Below are positions 34,987-45,200 of a stretch of 58,593 bases of DNA, one piece after another. The position numbers and the translations under genes are program-made. This stretch comes from Candidatus Zixiibacteriota bacterium (lineage in GTDB: Bacteria > Zixibacteria > MSB-5A5 > CAIYYT01). The DNA is taken from positions 1 through 58,593 of the forward strand of contig JADYYF010000122.1 in assembly GCA_020853795.1 (NCBI GenBank). The letters are read 5' to 3'. Every line of letters starts with the position of its first letter. Within the stretch, counting starts at the first letter, position 1. The notes below the pieces were generated by a model, which saw only the letters and a program-made list of their open reading frames with translations, did no database searches and was not told the origin of the DNA.

Positions 34987-37900
34987 ATGACAAACTGGCG
35001 ACCAAAGCATCAGAAGTCTGGGGCAATCCTTACGAGGTATCCGCAGCCTCTGGCGCTGGCGTACCAGACGTTGCTGGAAGCGCTCGATGCCGGGAGACTT
35101 GCACAGGCGTTGACGAGTCTTCATAGTCTCTGTGAGAAGACGCTTACTTACTGTTGTATTCTTCTTGACGTCGAAATTCTTAGGAGCACGCGCAAGTTAA
35201 CAGATATCCAACGGAACTCCATCAAGAACATTTACCTTAAGCGAACGATGTTCGGGGAAAAGATTGACCACCTGCAACAACTCACGAATGGTTCAGGATC
35301 TACTGACTTATGCAAGCTGTTTCGTCGCTCTGGGTCGGCTGAACTGCTAAATGTCCTCGAAGCTCTAAACAGGGCATACAAGCCAGCTGCACATCACTCG
35401 ATTATTGATGAACCCTTTGCAGTCGAACTCCTTGATAAATTCCTCGATCCGATTGTCCGTGTGCTTGCAAGGCAAGAGATCTTCACTGAACATGAACTAG
35501 TGCTTCCGTGCAAAGATGGCAGGCAGACTAAGCTAACCGGCAGTCATGAGGTCGAGTACGAGTCGACCTTTGACGAAGAGAAAGTGCTGATCACGAGAAA
35601 CGGTGGGATAGTAGCAAACGCCTGGCCGTTACTTGTTGTAAGGCGCAAAGGCAGTCTGGTTAGAGTCTACAATCTGGCAAGGATCGAAAGTGCTGGAAGA
35701 GAGCAAGTCAAATTGGATTACTTCGACGCCTTTGCAAGCGAGCGCTTCTCCGTAATAAGTAGGTCAGATGAATCTCTGTTTAAGAGTTTGAACGATCTAT
35801 TTGGTAATTTGCAAATTGGACCTGGAAGGAACTACCTAGACGACTTCAGTGATTTAAGGGAAAGGATCAGAGATTTCTCTGGGCGAACGTGGTTATTCAA
35901 GGATGTTAACGACTTCGTCAATGATCTTGCAGGCGGCCAAACATTCTTGATCCTTGGCAAACCAGGGACCGGCAAGTCGTCATTCATGGTTCAACACATG
36001 AAGCGGACTGTCGCGGACGATCCTCAGATTTCCCGGGGAGACTATAGCTACTTCTTCTTCAGGGACGGAGAGCACCACAGAAATCGATTGACGCAATGGA
36101 TGAAGCACGTAACGGACGACTTGGAAGCGAAGACCGGCATTAGCCTTCGGTTTGGACGTAAGAGTTTCGAGCCACTACCGAATGACGATGTGAACAAGCT
36201 CATGTGGCTCATCCAACGAATTAGAGACGAGGATCCGGATCGCGCGAAATCGCCAATCGTCTTCTTTGTAGACGGTATTGACGAATTGCAGCAAGAGGAC
36301 ATCGCTACATTTGTCGATTCGATCAATGCCCTGCGAACCATTGAAAATGTAGGATTGGTGCTCGCGAGTCGCGAGATTCGCGAACTCGACCGAATAGCTG
36401 GTCCACTGGTGAAACTAAGGCTTGAAGATGACGCACGCAATCTGCAAGATCTGCAGTTCTATGCAGAGACACGTCTTCCCTCATGGACCGAAGAGGAAAT
36501 AGCAGAGTTGATAAGCCGAACGGGCTGCGTATTTCTGTATCTCTCGGCCACGATTGATGACGTGCTTCACGACCGGCTTGCAAGGGGAGAATTGTCGAGC
36601 CTCCCGGGCGACCTCGAGTCGTATTATGACCGCATCATGCGATTTCGAATGCCAGAGAGATTTTCATATCACGGCTTGGTCTGGGAAGAAACGGGATTAA
36701 GGGCTCTGGCACTAATGATTGCCCTTCAAGTGCGGCCAACTGTGGAGATGCTGGCCAGATACTCTGGCATTGGGATAGAGAAGCTGCGCCGTACTCTGGA
36801 TTTGCTTCGAGAACTGCTGATCATTCCGAGCGACCGACCGTCAGGTTACCCGCAATCCGAGGGAAGTCATGAAACAGAAGGTATTCGTGTGTTTCATAAA
36901 TCGTTCGAAGATTTTCTCGAGAAGACAAATGCCCCCGAGATTCGAAGAGCCCACGATCGCATAGTCAATCATTTCCTGCCGATGATCAGAGAGGACAGGT
37001 TTAACAGGCCGGAACCCTACTTTTTCTATTACTATCTCAGGCACCTGAAGATCACCAGTCGATTAGAGATCCTGAGTGAAGTTGTGCACTGCAAGAGCCA
37101 ATTCCGCGAACGCGTCAAGTTTCTTCTTGGGGGAAAGAAATGGCCTGACGAAGATAGCTCCTGGTACAGCTACTTTGATGAATACCCTGACTGTAATGGT
37201 GACAGCGCAATGCTCCTCCTCCTCTTAAGCAGTTACCTCAGAGAAGTTGTGCTAGAAGAGCGGAGTCTCGCCTTGCGTGTTCTCCTACTCAGATTGACTC
37301 GTCTTTTCCCAGTCTGGAGAACACTAACGCGCTTCGAGCACCGTGATTACGGAGCCACTTCCGAAGTGCCGCTATGGCACTATCAAATGCTACTAATGCT
37401 CGCGAGCAGGGCTCCACTCTTGGCGCGCTCGTGGAGCATGAGGCTCGCATTTTGGAGGGAGCATGGTGCTCTGATCGTTCTTCTCGACTGTGGCCTCAAA
37501 GAGATTATCACGGGCAAACTACTCGACGATATTGGAAGCGAGGGAATCTCTCCTCTGGATCTGGGTCGAGAACTTTGGAACTCCATACTTGCTTCTCCAT
37601 CTCATGAACTGAAGGAGTTTCTGGAACAAGCATCGATCGATTCCGCCTGGAATCCAACGGCTACCGAGTGGAAAATGACAATAAATGTCGACGAAATCGT
37701 CCTGACGGTAGAGAATCTCGGTAAGCTCTTTAGTCGAGACGACGAGTACGTGGAGCTTCTTCGAGACTTTCTGAATCGCTTTGCGAAGGATTCTCCAACC
37801 GCAGAGGCCATGCGCTCTGGGGAAATGTCTGACGAGGCTGAACTTCCTGATGAGAAAACGAAGTTGGCGCTTATGGCTGCTGCTTTATGTCAATTGAATC

Positions 37901-38931
37901 CCGATGACCCTGTTGACATCGATCTACTGACTTCCTTTCTCACTCGTTCTCGGTTTGCCACTGGAATGCGGTTACTCATTGCGAGTCAGTTGCCAGAAGA
38001 ACTGCAGCAGCTAATTATCAGGAACGATGCTCTGCTAAACGTTCTTTACTCCGACTACAGAACCTTTGTTGACAAGATGTTGGAGTCCGGCGAATACACC
38101 TGGATCCTGGACGGAGATGACGACGAGGAATTGCTACCTCCGCTTCCACCTGAATTCTTAAAGACTGTCGTGCCCTGGCTTCGGAAGCATATTCCAACCG
38201 GAATCGATGAGCTTGACTCGCGGATTATGGAGTGGATCGGAGCCATCGAAGATCCTAAACACTTTCTGATAGCGCTGGAGTTCTTCCTCGGAATAGTGAG
38301 AGCGGAGAACGTGCCTGAGGCGCTTGCCAAGACTGCTATGGCCGCATACTGGAAGTGTGTTGGAATCAAAGAAGAAGAGGGTACGAAGCCGACGTATTAC
38401 AATTCAACTTTCTTCAACAAAGTAAGTGAGCTTCTGCATGGTCGATATCATGATGAGCTGATGAAGCTATTTGTCGAGCGGGTTGACTATTGCCTCCAAT
38501 CGCGTGCCTTTATCTATCAGAACTATGTCAAACCAAAGGATCACAGGCTTCAGCCTATCAAAGATGCGCTATATAATGCCTGCGTACGGGACCTGAAGGT
38601 GTTCAAGACAGTACGAGGGAAGCCAGTCTATGCAAATGTCTTCAGCATTGATCTGCCTGACAGTGGTGATTTCTACCTCGATCGGCTTTGCGACGATGAT
38701 GAGAATTACGCTGAGGAATTGAACGAAAGGGCTGACAAAAGATATGAGGAGGTGGTCGGACAATTGCTGTTCGGAGACTTGGGAAGGAAAACCCTCTTGC
38801 CCTCACAGTGCACGCAGCTCAATGAGATCATAAACAATGCATTTGACTGCGGTTGGAGCACAAATGAGCTGCTCAACAGCATTCTCGATGCTATTTCCAG
38901 TTTTCAGAAGAGAGCCAGCGTAGACGCGTAG
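34987..38931 (+). CDS. NACHT-type STAND ATPase, candidate defence protein
   Basis: A 1314-residue protein with GGAGG 8 bases before the ATG. The N-terminal 300 residues begin 'RYPQPLALAYQTLLEALDAG', a helical opening seen in other bacterial signalling NTPases. A NACHT-like ATPase follows: Walker A 'LGKPGTGKSSF' (about 325), Walker B 'VFFVDGIDEL' (about 426), sensor-like 'LVLASREIREL', and 'TGCVFLYLSATIDD' with 'LPGDLESYYDRI', the winged-helix lead-in typical of NACHT proteins. The last 700 residues are rich in helix-forming sequence but show no repeat I can name. Such STAND proteins commonly sense phage components; no effector nuclease or TIR domain is visible. It sits immediately upstream of restriction-type genes. 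Confidence 0.82.
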   Translation: MTNWRPKHQKSGAILTRYPQPLALAYQTLLEALDAGRLAQALTSLHSLCEKTLTYCCILLDVEILRSTRKLTDIQRNSIKNIYLKRTMFGEKIDHLQQLTNGSGSTDLCKLFRRSGSAELLNVLEALNRAYKPAAHHSIIDEPFAVELLDKFLDPIVRVLARQEIFTEHELVLPCKDGRQTKLTGSHEVEYESTFDEEKVLITRNGGIVANAWPLLVVRRKGSLVRVYNLARIESAGREQVKLDYFDAFASERFSVISRSDESLFKSLNDLFGNLQIGPGRNYLDDFSDLRERIRDFSGRTWLFKDVNDFVNDLAGGQTFLILGKPGTGKSSFMVQHMKRTVADDPQISRGDYSYFFFRDGEHHRNRLTQWMKHVTDDLEAKTGISLRFGRKSFEPLPNDDVNKLMWLIQRIRDEDPDRAKSPIVFFVDGIDELQQEDIATFVDSINALRTIENVGLVLASREIRELDRIAGPLVKLRLEDDARNLQDLQFYAETRLPSWTEEEIAELISRTGCVFLYLSATIDDVLHDRLARGELSSLPGDLESYYDRIMRFRMPERFSYHGLVWEETGLRALALMIALQVRPTVEMLARYSGIGIEKLRRTLDLLRELLIIPSDRPSGYPQSEGSHETEGIRVFHKSFEDFLEKTNAPEIRRAHDRIVNHFLPMIREDRFNRPEPYFFYYYLRHLKITSRLEILSEVVHCKSQFRERVKFLLGGKKWPDEDSSWYSYFDEYPDCNGDSAMLLLLLSSYLREVVLEERSLALRVLLLRLTRLFPVWRTLTRFEHRDYGATSEVPLWHYQMLLMLASRAPLLARSWSMRLAFWREHGALIVLLDCGLKEIITGKLLDDIGSEGISPLDLGRELWNSILASPSHELKEFLEQASIDSAWNPTATEWKMTINVDEIVLTVENLGKLFSRDDEYVELLRDFLNRFAKDSPTAEAMRSGEMSDEAELPDEKTKLALMAAALCQLNPDDPVDIDLLTSFLTRSRFATGMRLLIASQLPEELQQLIIRNDALLNVLYSDYRTFVDKMLESGEYTWILDGDDDEELLPPLPPEFLKTVVPWLRKHIPTGIDELDSRIMEWIGAIEDPKHFLIALEFFLGIVRAENVPEALAKTAMAAYWKCVGIKEEEGTKPTYYNSTFFNKVSELLHGRYHDELMKLFVERVDYCLQSRAFIYQNYVKPKDHRLQPIKDALYNACVRDLKVFKTVRGKPVYANVFSIDLPDSGDFYLDRLCDDDENYAEELNERADKRYEEVVGQLLFGDLGRKTLLPSQCTQLNEIINNAFDCGWSTNELLNSILDAISSFQKRASVDA

Positions 38932-38991
38932 CTACAATGATTGCGGCTTCGCTCGCGACATCTCTTCTCGACAGCGGCGATTATCACCATA

Positions 38992-39006
38992 TTGACTTTG
39001 AGTCAA
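38992..39006. promoter_or_regulatory. Dyad upstream of the PLD-helicase operon
   Basis: TTGACT-TTG-AGTCAA, a perfect 6-base inverted repeat with a 3-base centre, lies 52 bases before the helicase ATG. The position suits an operator or a control site for the defence operon. No regulator gene is adjacent. Confidence 0.4.
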
Positions 39007-39057
39007 CAATTGCTGAAATTAGGAATGACTCGCAGATCATAGGATTGACGGACACGA

Positions 39058-42000
39058 ATGGGTGACTTGAGAAGCAAAGGCGGAGACCTTTTCATCGTCG
39101 ACAACAGCGACGCCGACTGGAAGGTTAAGCAGTACCTTCACGAGTGGGCAGATCTCGCCACCAAGTTTGACATCGCCACAGGTTACTTCGAAATAGGGGC
39201 GCTCCTGGCGCTCGACGGGCAATGGCAGAAGCTCGAGCAACTGCGAATTCTCACTGGTGACCAGGTTTCGCTGCGAACAAGAAAGGCGCTACTTGAGGGT
39301 GTTGAAAGGGCAAAGAAAGTCCTCGACATAAGCCTCGAAAAAGAGAAGGAAGGGAACGATTTCCTTCGGGGCGTTCCCGCTATAGTTGACGCGATTTCCG
39401 ACGGCAAGATCAAGGTCAGAATCTATACCAAGGACAAGTTTCACGCCAAGGCGTACATAACTCATGCCAAGCAGGCAGTGATTGGTGCAGCCGCGTTGGT
39501 GGGTTCAAGCAACTTCACGTATCCCGGACTAACGACAAACGTCGAATTGAATATTCAAATTAGGCGGGAAGTCGAAGAGCTTCAAACGTGGTTTGAGACT
39601 CACTGGAATCAAGCCGAGGAGATCTCCGACGAGGTGCTAAAAGTTATCGAGCGGCACGTTCGTGACTACACGCCATTTGAAGTTTATGCCAAGGCCCTGC
39701 AGGAGTTCTTCAGGGGCCATGAGTTGACGGTGAGCGAGTGGGAGCTCTCGGGTCCGAAGCATGGCGGCTCCCAAATGTATGCCAAACTCGATCGTTACCA
39801 GCAAGAAGGCTACAGAGCGCTGATGAAGATCGCCCAGCAATACGGCGGCGCATTTCTTTGCGACGGCGTCGGGCTTGGGAAGACCTTCATTGGTTTGATG
39901 GCCATCGAGCGTTTGACGATGTTTGAACGCAAGCGGGTTGCGCTCTTTGTCCCGAAAGCGGCGCGGAAGCCCGTCTGGGAGAAGCACCTGCGCAAGCACC
40001 TTCCGCAACTCTACGGTGATTTCTCCAACTTGGTCGCGTTCAATCACACTGACCTGTCTCGCGAAGGCGATTGGGTTGAGCGTTTCCGGCGAATTGCTGA
40101 ACAGGCGGATGCCATTGTCATCGACGAAGCACACCACTTCCGTAATCCCGGAATCAAGGGCGAAGGCGAACGCAAGCCGTCGCGCTATCGCAAGATGCTG
40201 GAGCTATGTGAGGGCAAGCAGGTCTACCTGCTGACGGCGACTCCCATTAACAACAAGCTCATAGACCTTCAGCACATGATCGAGCTCTTCGTCCCGAGAC
40301 GCCCGGACGGCAAACCGCAGGTAGATTTCTTCAAGGACGCGCCGTTAGGGATTCATTCCCTTCGGGGCCATTTTCGCAAGATGGAGAACGCGCTGGAAAG
40401 ATTGCTCGATCTGAAGCGGGGTACACTTGACAGCAGTGAGGTGAGCCTGACCGAGGCCGAAGCCATCTTGAAGGATGACACCCTGTTTCGAGCCTTGGTA
40501 GTGCAACGCAGTCGCGCCTACGTGCGCAAGAGCCAAGAGCAGCACGGCGAGTCGGCGGCGATGTTCCCGGTGCGAGCGACGCCTCAAGTAGTCGGTTACT
40601 CCGTCAAGAAGACTTACGGCCGGCTGCTCGATTTAGTTGAGGCGGCGTTCTCGAAAGAGAAGGCGTTATTCACCCTCGGTAGCTACTATCCGCTATACTA
40701 CTACAGCGGGCCACGAACCGACATTGACCCGCTGCTTGAGGGCCGCCAAAAGCAAGTGGTGTCACTGATTCGCACACAATTCCTGAAGCGATTTGAGAGC
40801 TCGGTCAAGGCATTTGAGGTTTCCTGCATTTTCCTTCTCCGGAAGATCCTTGCCTTCCAGGAGGTCAATAGTGCAACAAAGTCCGAACGGGCGCGCTTGG
40901 AGAAGTGGTGCGCATTACATCAAGAGCTGATTGACTACGCACAGGAGTCGCTGAGAGATTATCGGAGCGACGCTGATGATGACGAGGATTTCATTACCGA
41001 GGAGATGCTCGAAGGCGTGGAGAAACTCGAGCGCGACGAGTATCGCATCAGCGATCTGTTGGCGGACAACTACCTTGATCTCGATCAGATTTGCGAGTTC
41101 TTGGAGGAGACACAGAGATTCCGCGCAACGCATGATGACAAGCTCGCGGCACTGAAGAAGCTTCTGAAGAACGAACCGCTGTTGAAGGGCCAAAAGGTGC
41201 TCATTTTCTCAGAATACATGCATACCGCGCGCTATCTTCATTCGGAGTTGACCAAATCAGGCTTTGTGGACGTGGATGAGGTTGACAGCTCTGATGATCG
41301 TGACCGGGGGGAGATTATCACGCGGTTTGCGCCTTACTACAACGACTCATCATCAGCCGGGCTAATACAGGCCGGATTGGAAGAGATTCAGATCCTGATT
41401 TCAACCGACGTCTTGTCGGAGGGACTCAACCTGCAAGACGCCACTCTGATGATCAACTATGATTTGCACTGGAATCCGGTACGCCTGATGCAGCGAATCG
41501 GCCGTGTCGATCGGCGCATGGATCCCGCCGTCGAGAAGCGCATCATAGCCGATCACCCGGAACGCGCCGCTTCTCGCGGAAAGATCCACTATTGGAACTT
41601 CCTCCCGCCCGATGAACTGGACGACCTGCTCAAGCTCTATTCGAAGGTGTCGCACAAAACGCTGCGCATTTCAAAGGTCTTTGGCATTGAGGGGCGGAAA
41701 CTGCTCAAGCCGGAAGACGACTATGAGGCCCTGAAGGACTTCACCCACGCTTACGAAGGCACGACCACAACAATCGAGGAAATGCATCTTGAGTATCAGC
41801 GTTTGTTGAGAGATAACCCCGGCCTGGAAGAGCGCTTGAACCTCCTGCCCGGACGGGTGTTCTCCGGCAAACAACATCCCACAGCGGGCGCGCGGGCGGT
41901 GTTCCTCTGCTACGCCCTGCCGGCGCCGCGACCGACCGATCCCCAGAACCCGAGCAGCGAAGTCATCTGGGCGGAAGACGCTGGCCGCACCAAGTGGTAT

Positions 42001-42222
42001 CTCTTCGACCTCGAAAGTGAGATAATCGTGGACGAGCCCGCCGAGATCGTTACAGTGATCCGTTCGGAACCGACCACGACGCGGCGGCGGGTGATTGAAG
42101 ATGCCACGCTTAGCGAGATTCGCGTCAAGGTGGAAAAGCACATCAAAAACAGCTATCTGAAGCAGGTGCAAGCGCCGGCGTGGGTGAAGCCGGTGCTCAA
42201 GTGTTGGATGGAGCTCAGTTGA
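39058..42222 (+). CDS. PLD-nuclease/SF2 helicase fusion
   Basis: A 1054-residue protein. The N-terminal about 220 residues carry a phospholipase-D-type nuclease domain: 'KDKFHAKAYITHAKQAVIGA' with H-x-K, then 'VGSSNFTYPGL'. Only one HKD-like motif is seen, so the active site may form by dimerisation. The SNF2/SF2 helicase follows with 'GGAFLCDGVGLGKTFIGLMA' (Walker A), 'AIVIDEAHHFRN' (DEAH box), 'VYLLTATPINNKLIDL' (motif III) and, in the second RecA domain, 'ILISTDVLSEGLNLQDA' and 'LMQRIGRVDRRMDP' (V, VI). The stop overlaps the methyltransferase start (TGATG), so the two are made together. The layout recalls DISARM DrmD-like helicases, but the fused PLD is different. Confidence 0.88.
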   Translation: MGDLRSKGGDLFIVDNSDADWKVKQYLHEWADLATKFDIATGYFEIGALLALDGQWQKLEQLRILTGDQVSLRTRKALLEGVERAKKVLDISLEKEKEGNDFLRGVPAIVDAISDGKIKVRIYTKDKFHAKAYITHAKQAVIGAAALVGSSNFTYPGLTTNVELNIQIRREVEELQTWFETHWNQAEEISDEVLKVIERHVRDYTPFEVYAKALQEFFRGHELTVSEWELSGPKHGGSQMYAKLDRYQQEGYRALMKIAQQYGGAFLCDGVGLGKTFIGLMAIERLTMFERKRVALFVPKAARKPVWEKHLRKHLPQLYGDFSNLVAFNHTDLSREGDWVERFRRIAEQADAIVIDEAHHFRNPGIKGEGERKPSRYRKMLELCEGKQVYLLTATPINNKLIDLQHMIELFVPRRPDGKPQVDFFKDAPLGIHSLRGHFRKMENALERLLDLKRGTLDSSEVSLTEAEAILKDDTLFRALVVQRSRAYVRKSQEQHGESAAMFPVRATPQVVGYSVKKTYGRLLDLVEAAFSKEKALFTLGSYYPLYYYSGPRTDIDPLLEGRQKQVVSLIRTQFLKRFESSVKAFEVSCIFLLRKILAFQEVNSATKSERARLEKWCALHQELIDYAQESLRDYRSDADDDEDFITEEMLEGVEKLERDEYRISDLLADNYLDLDQICEFLEETQRFRATHDDKLAALKKLLKNEPLLKGQKVLIFSEYMHTARYLHSELTKSGFVDVDEVDSSDDRDRGEIITRFAPYYNDSSSAGLIQAGLEEIQILISTDVLSEGLNLQDATLMINYDLHWNPVRLMQRIGRVDRRMDPAVEKRIIADHPERAASRGKIHYWNFLPPDELDDLLKLYSKVSHKTLRISKVFGIEGRKLLKPEDDYEALKDFTHAYEGTTTTIEEMHLEYQRLLRDNPGLEERLNLLPGRVFSGKQHPTAGARAVFLCYALPAPRPTDPQNPSSEVIWAEDAGRTKWYLFDLESEIIVDEPAEIVTVIRSEPTTTRRRVIEDATLSEIRVKVEKHIKNSYLKQVQAPAWVKPVLKCWMELS

Positions 42223-45200
42223 TGACAATGCACAAGAATATCGAAGCAGCCCTCCATGACGTTGTCGACCTGAAGACCTTCGTTGATGTGCTCCTCCGCA
42301 ATCAATTAGGCTGGCCGATTGAGCAGGAAGTCACACAACTTGACGACATCGCGTTCGAGTGGACAGAGGACGAACTAAAGGCGAAGGGATTGAGCAAGCA
42401 TCTTACTGAGGGCAAGATCTTCCAAATTCAGCCGCTCGTCGATGACCAGACTTGGGGCATCTTCGTGCTCGAATTCAAACGAGCAGATGTCTTTACCAAG
42501 GAACGCGGAACAACGCGAATTCTCAGAGAAGTTCTGCGTGGACTGGTCGGTAGTCGCGACAAACGCGCCGATCAGAAAACGTGGCAACCCGACCAAATCT
42601 TGTTTATCTGTACCCATCAGTATCAACATTTTCGTTTTGCGCATTTCAAGAAACCGACCTCCGGCAAGGGCATTGCCACTATCGCCACATTTGGCTGGGG
42701 ACACGACATCCCAGCCCGAACAGCATGCGAATTCAATTTGCCTGCACTCAAGTGGCCGGCCGAGCCAGGAAAAGCCGGCGAATGGATCAGGGCATGGTCG
42801 AATGCCTTCAACATTGAAAAGGTAACCCGCCGATTCTATGACGATTATGAGGAAGTATTTACCCTCGTAGAGGGCAGCCTCAAATCTCAGCTCAAGAATG
42901 ACGAGGAACGTCGCAAGTATACGCAGATGCTCTTCAACCGCCTAATGTTTCTCCGCTTCGTGGAGCGTAAAGGTTGGCTGAAGTTTGACGGCAAGGAAGA
43001 CTACCTGCGGCAACTGCATGCGGCCGGACCGATCGGCAACAAGTCGTTCTTCAAGAGCCGGATTGAGCCGCTGTTTTTCAAGGCTCTGGCTGAGGAAGGC
43101 TATCAAGACGATGTCGCGATTGGTCAAGTGCATTTTCTCAATGGCGGACTATTCCTCAAGCATGAACTTGACAACAAAGTAATTGACATCAAAGATGCCG
43201 CCTTCGAGCCAATCATCGGCGAGCAGGGTCTCTTCTATCGCTACAATTTCACTGTCGAAGAGTCGACGCCGCTCAACATCAACGTAGCGGTCGATCCCGA
43301 AATGCTGGGTAAGGTATTCGAGAAACTCGTCACCGGCCGTCATGAGTCCGGGTCATACTATACTCCTCGAACGGTTGTTTCTTTCATGTGTCGAGAGGCA
43401 CTAAAAGGCTACTTGGGCGGATTCGAAAGTCTCGTGGATGAACATGACGCGGCCAATATCAAATTACCACAAGCGCGCGAATTGCTACGGCGACTTTCCG
43501 AGGTCAAGGTCGTCGATCCGGCGTGCGGTTCGGGAGCATACTTGTTGGGTATGTTGAATGAACTGCACACGCTCAAGCAGATACTCCAGGCTCGCGACGA
43601 GGAGATGACACCCGAAGGCGACTACGAACTCAAACTTAAGATCATTCAAAACAACCTTTACGGTGTAGACCTCGACGATTTCGCCGTCAACATTGCCCGC
43701 TTGCGGTTGTGGTTGGCCCTCGCGGTCGACTTCAAAGGCAAGAAACCTCAGCCGCTGCCAAATCTTGATTTCAAGATCGAACAGGGCGATTCTCTGGTGT
43801 CACCGAATCCGCAAGGAAATTACGATCTCGCTCAGTCGATCATTTTGGAAGTTGCACGTTTGAAGTCTGATCATTCGCGAACCACAAAACCGGAACGCAA
43901 AGCCGAGCTTGAGAAACAAGTCACGGAAAAGCGCAAGGAAATTGCCAAATGGGTGCGCTCGGGCCAGAAAGTCGAGAGCTTCGATTGGGGTGTCGATTTC
44001 GCAGAAGTTTTCCTGCCTCGCAATCCAGAAGCGACGGTCGACGGTGAAATTCCGCTTGGCGATAAATTGGCTGCCCAGACCCAGCCGGGAGGATTCGACA
44101 TCGTCCTGGCAAATCCCCCTTATGGAATCAAGTGTGAAGATCCACTCCGTTTCAACTTCTTCCCGCGCAAGAAGGACAAGGACGGCAAGCAAGAAGAACC
44201 ACAGAGCAAGGATAGCTACGGTCTTTTCATGGCCCGAGCTTTGCAGTTGCTCAAGCCTGGTGGCCATTTCACCTACATCGTTTCCGACACCTGGCGGACA
44301 ATCAGATCGCACCGGCCGCTACGCAAGAAGCTTCTCGAAGAAACTCAGGTATTGCATCTTATGGACTTGCCATCCTGGATTTTCGATGCCACGGTGAATA
44401 CCTGCATCATTACTGCCAATAAGCAGAAGCCGGGTGACCAGCACAAGCTGATCGCCGCCGATCTGCGCAACCTCCCGAGCGACCAATGGAATACACTGGA
44501 AGCTAACCTTCGCGCCATCGCCGGACACGGCGTGGATGTTCAGACGACTGAGTATGCTCGCTACACCTACGAGCAAGAATTGATTAGCACTTACAACAAC
44601 TTTTCATTTTTCATCGGTTCGCCCGAGCTTTATCGGCTAATGAGCGATCCGCGATTCACTAAGCTCGGTGACATAGCAGAAGTGAAGCAAGGGTTGGCAA
44701 CGGCGGATAATAAATACTACCTGCGCAGGAGACCGGAAGCTCGCGGGAGCTATGATATCATCGACGACTCCAAGATACTGACCGATGCAGAGATTAAGAA
44801 TCTCACTCAGGATGAAAAGCTCAACGGCGTCGATCTAAGAAACTACGGTGGAAGGCACTTTGTGCCCTATGATAAGGGCGGCGAGAGCGATACCGATGAG
44901 GGCTGGTTGCCGAATTACTATGTTCCTACTCAGTATTTCATCGACTGGTCAATGAGCGCAGTCAAGCGGCTTCGAACGGCGACCATTGCGGATATCAAAC
45001 GGTCGCATGGAGACGAAGATAAGATTAGTCCCGGTGACGAGGAACGAATCGCTTCGAGATTTCAGAATTCCGAGTACTACTTTCGCGAGGGGATTACGTT
45101 TTCGCGAACAGGAATTTATGCGCCCACTTTCAGAATTGGCAGTAGCTCGTGCTTCGACTCAAAGAGCGATGGGCTATTTGCTGATAGAATTGACCAGTCC

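Noticed and set aside
34761-35126. 121-codon ORF overlapping the NACHT gene start
   Set aside because: No ribosome-binding site and atypical composition (Cys/Gln-rich start); the NACHT frame has GGAGG and a full domain.
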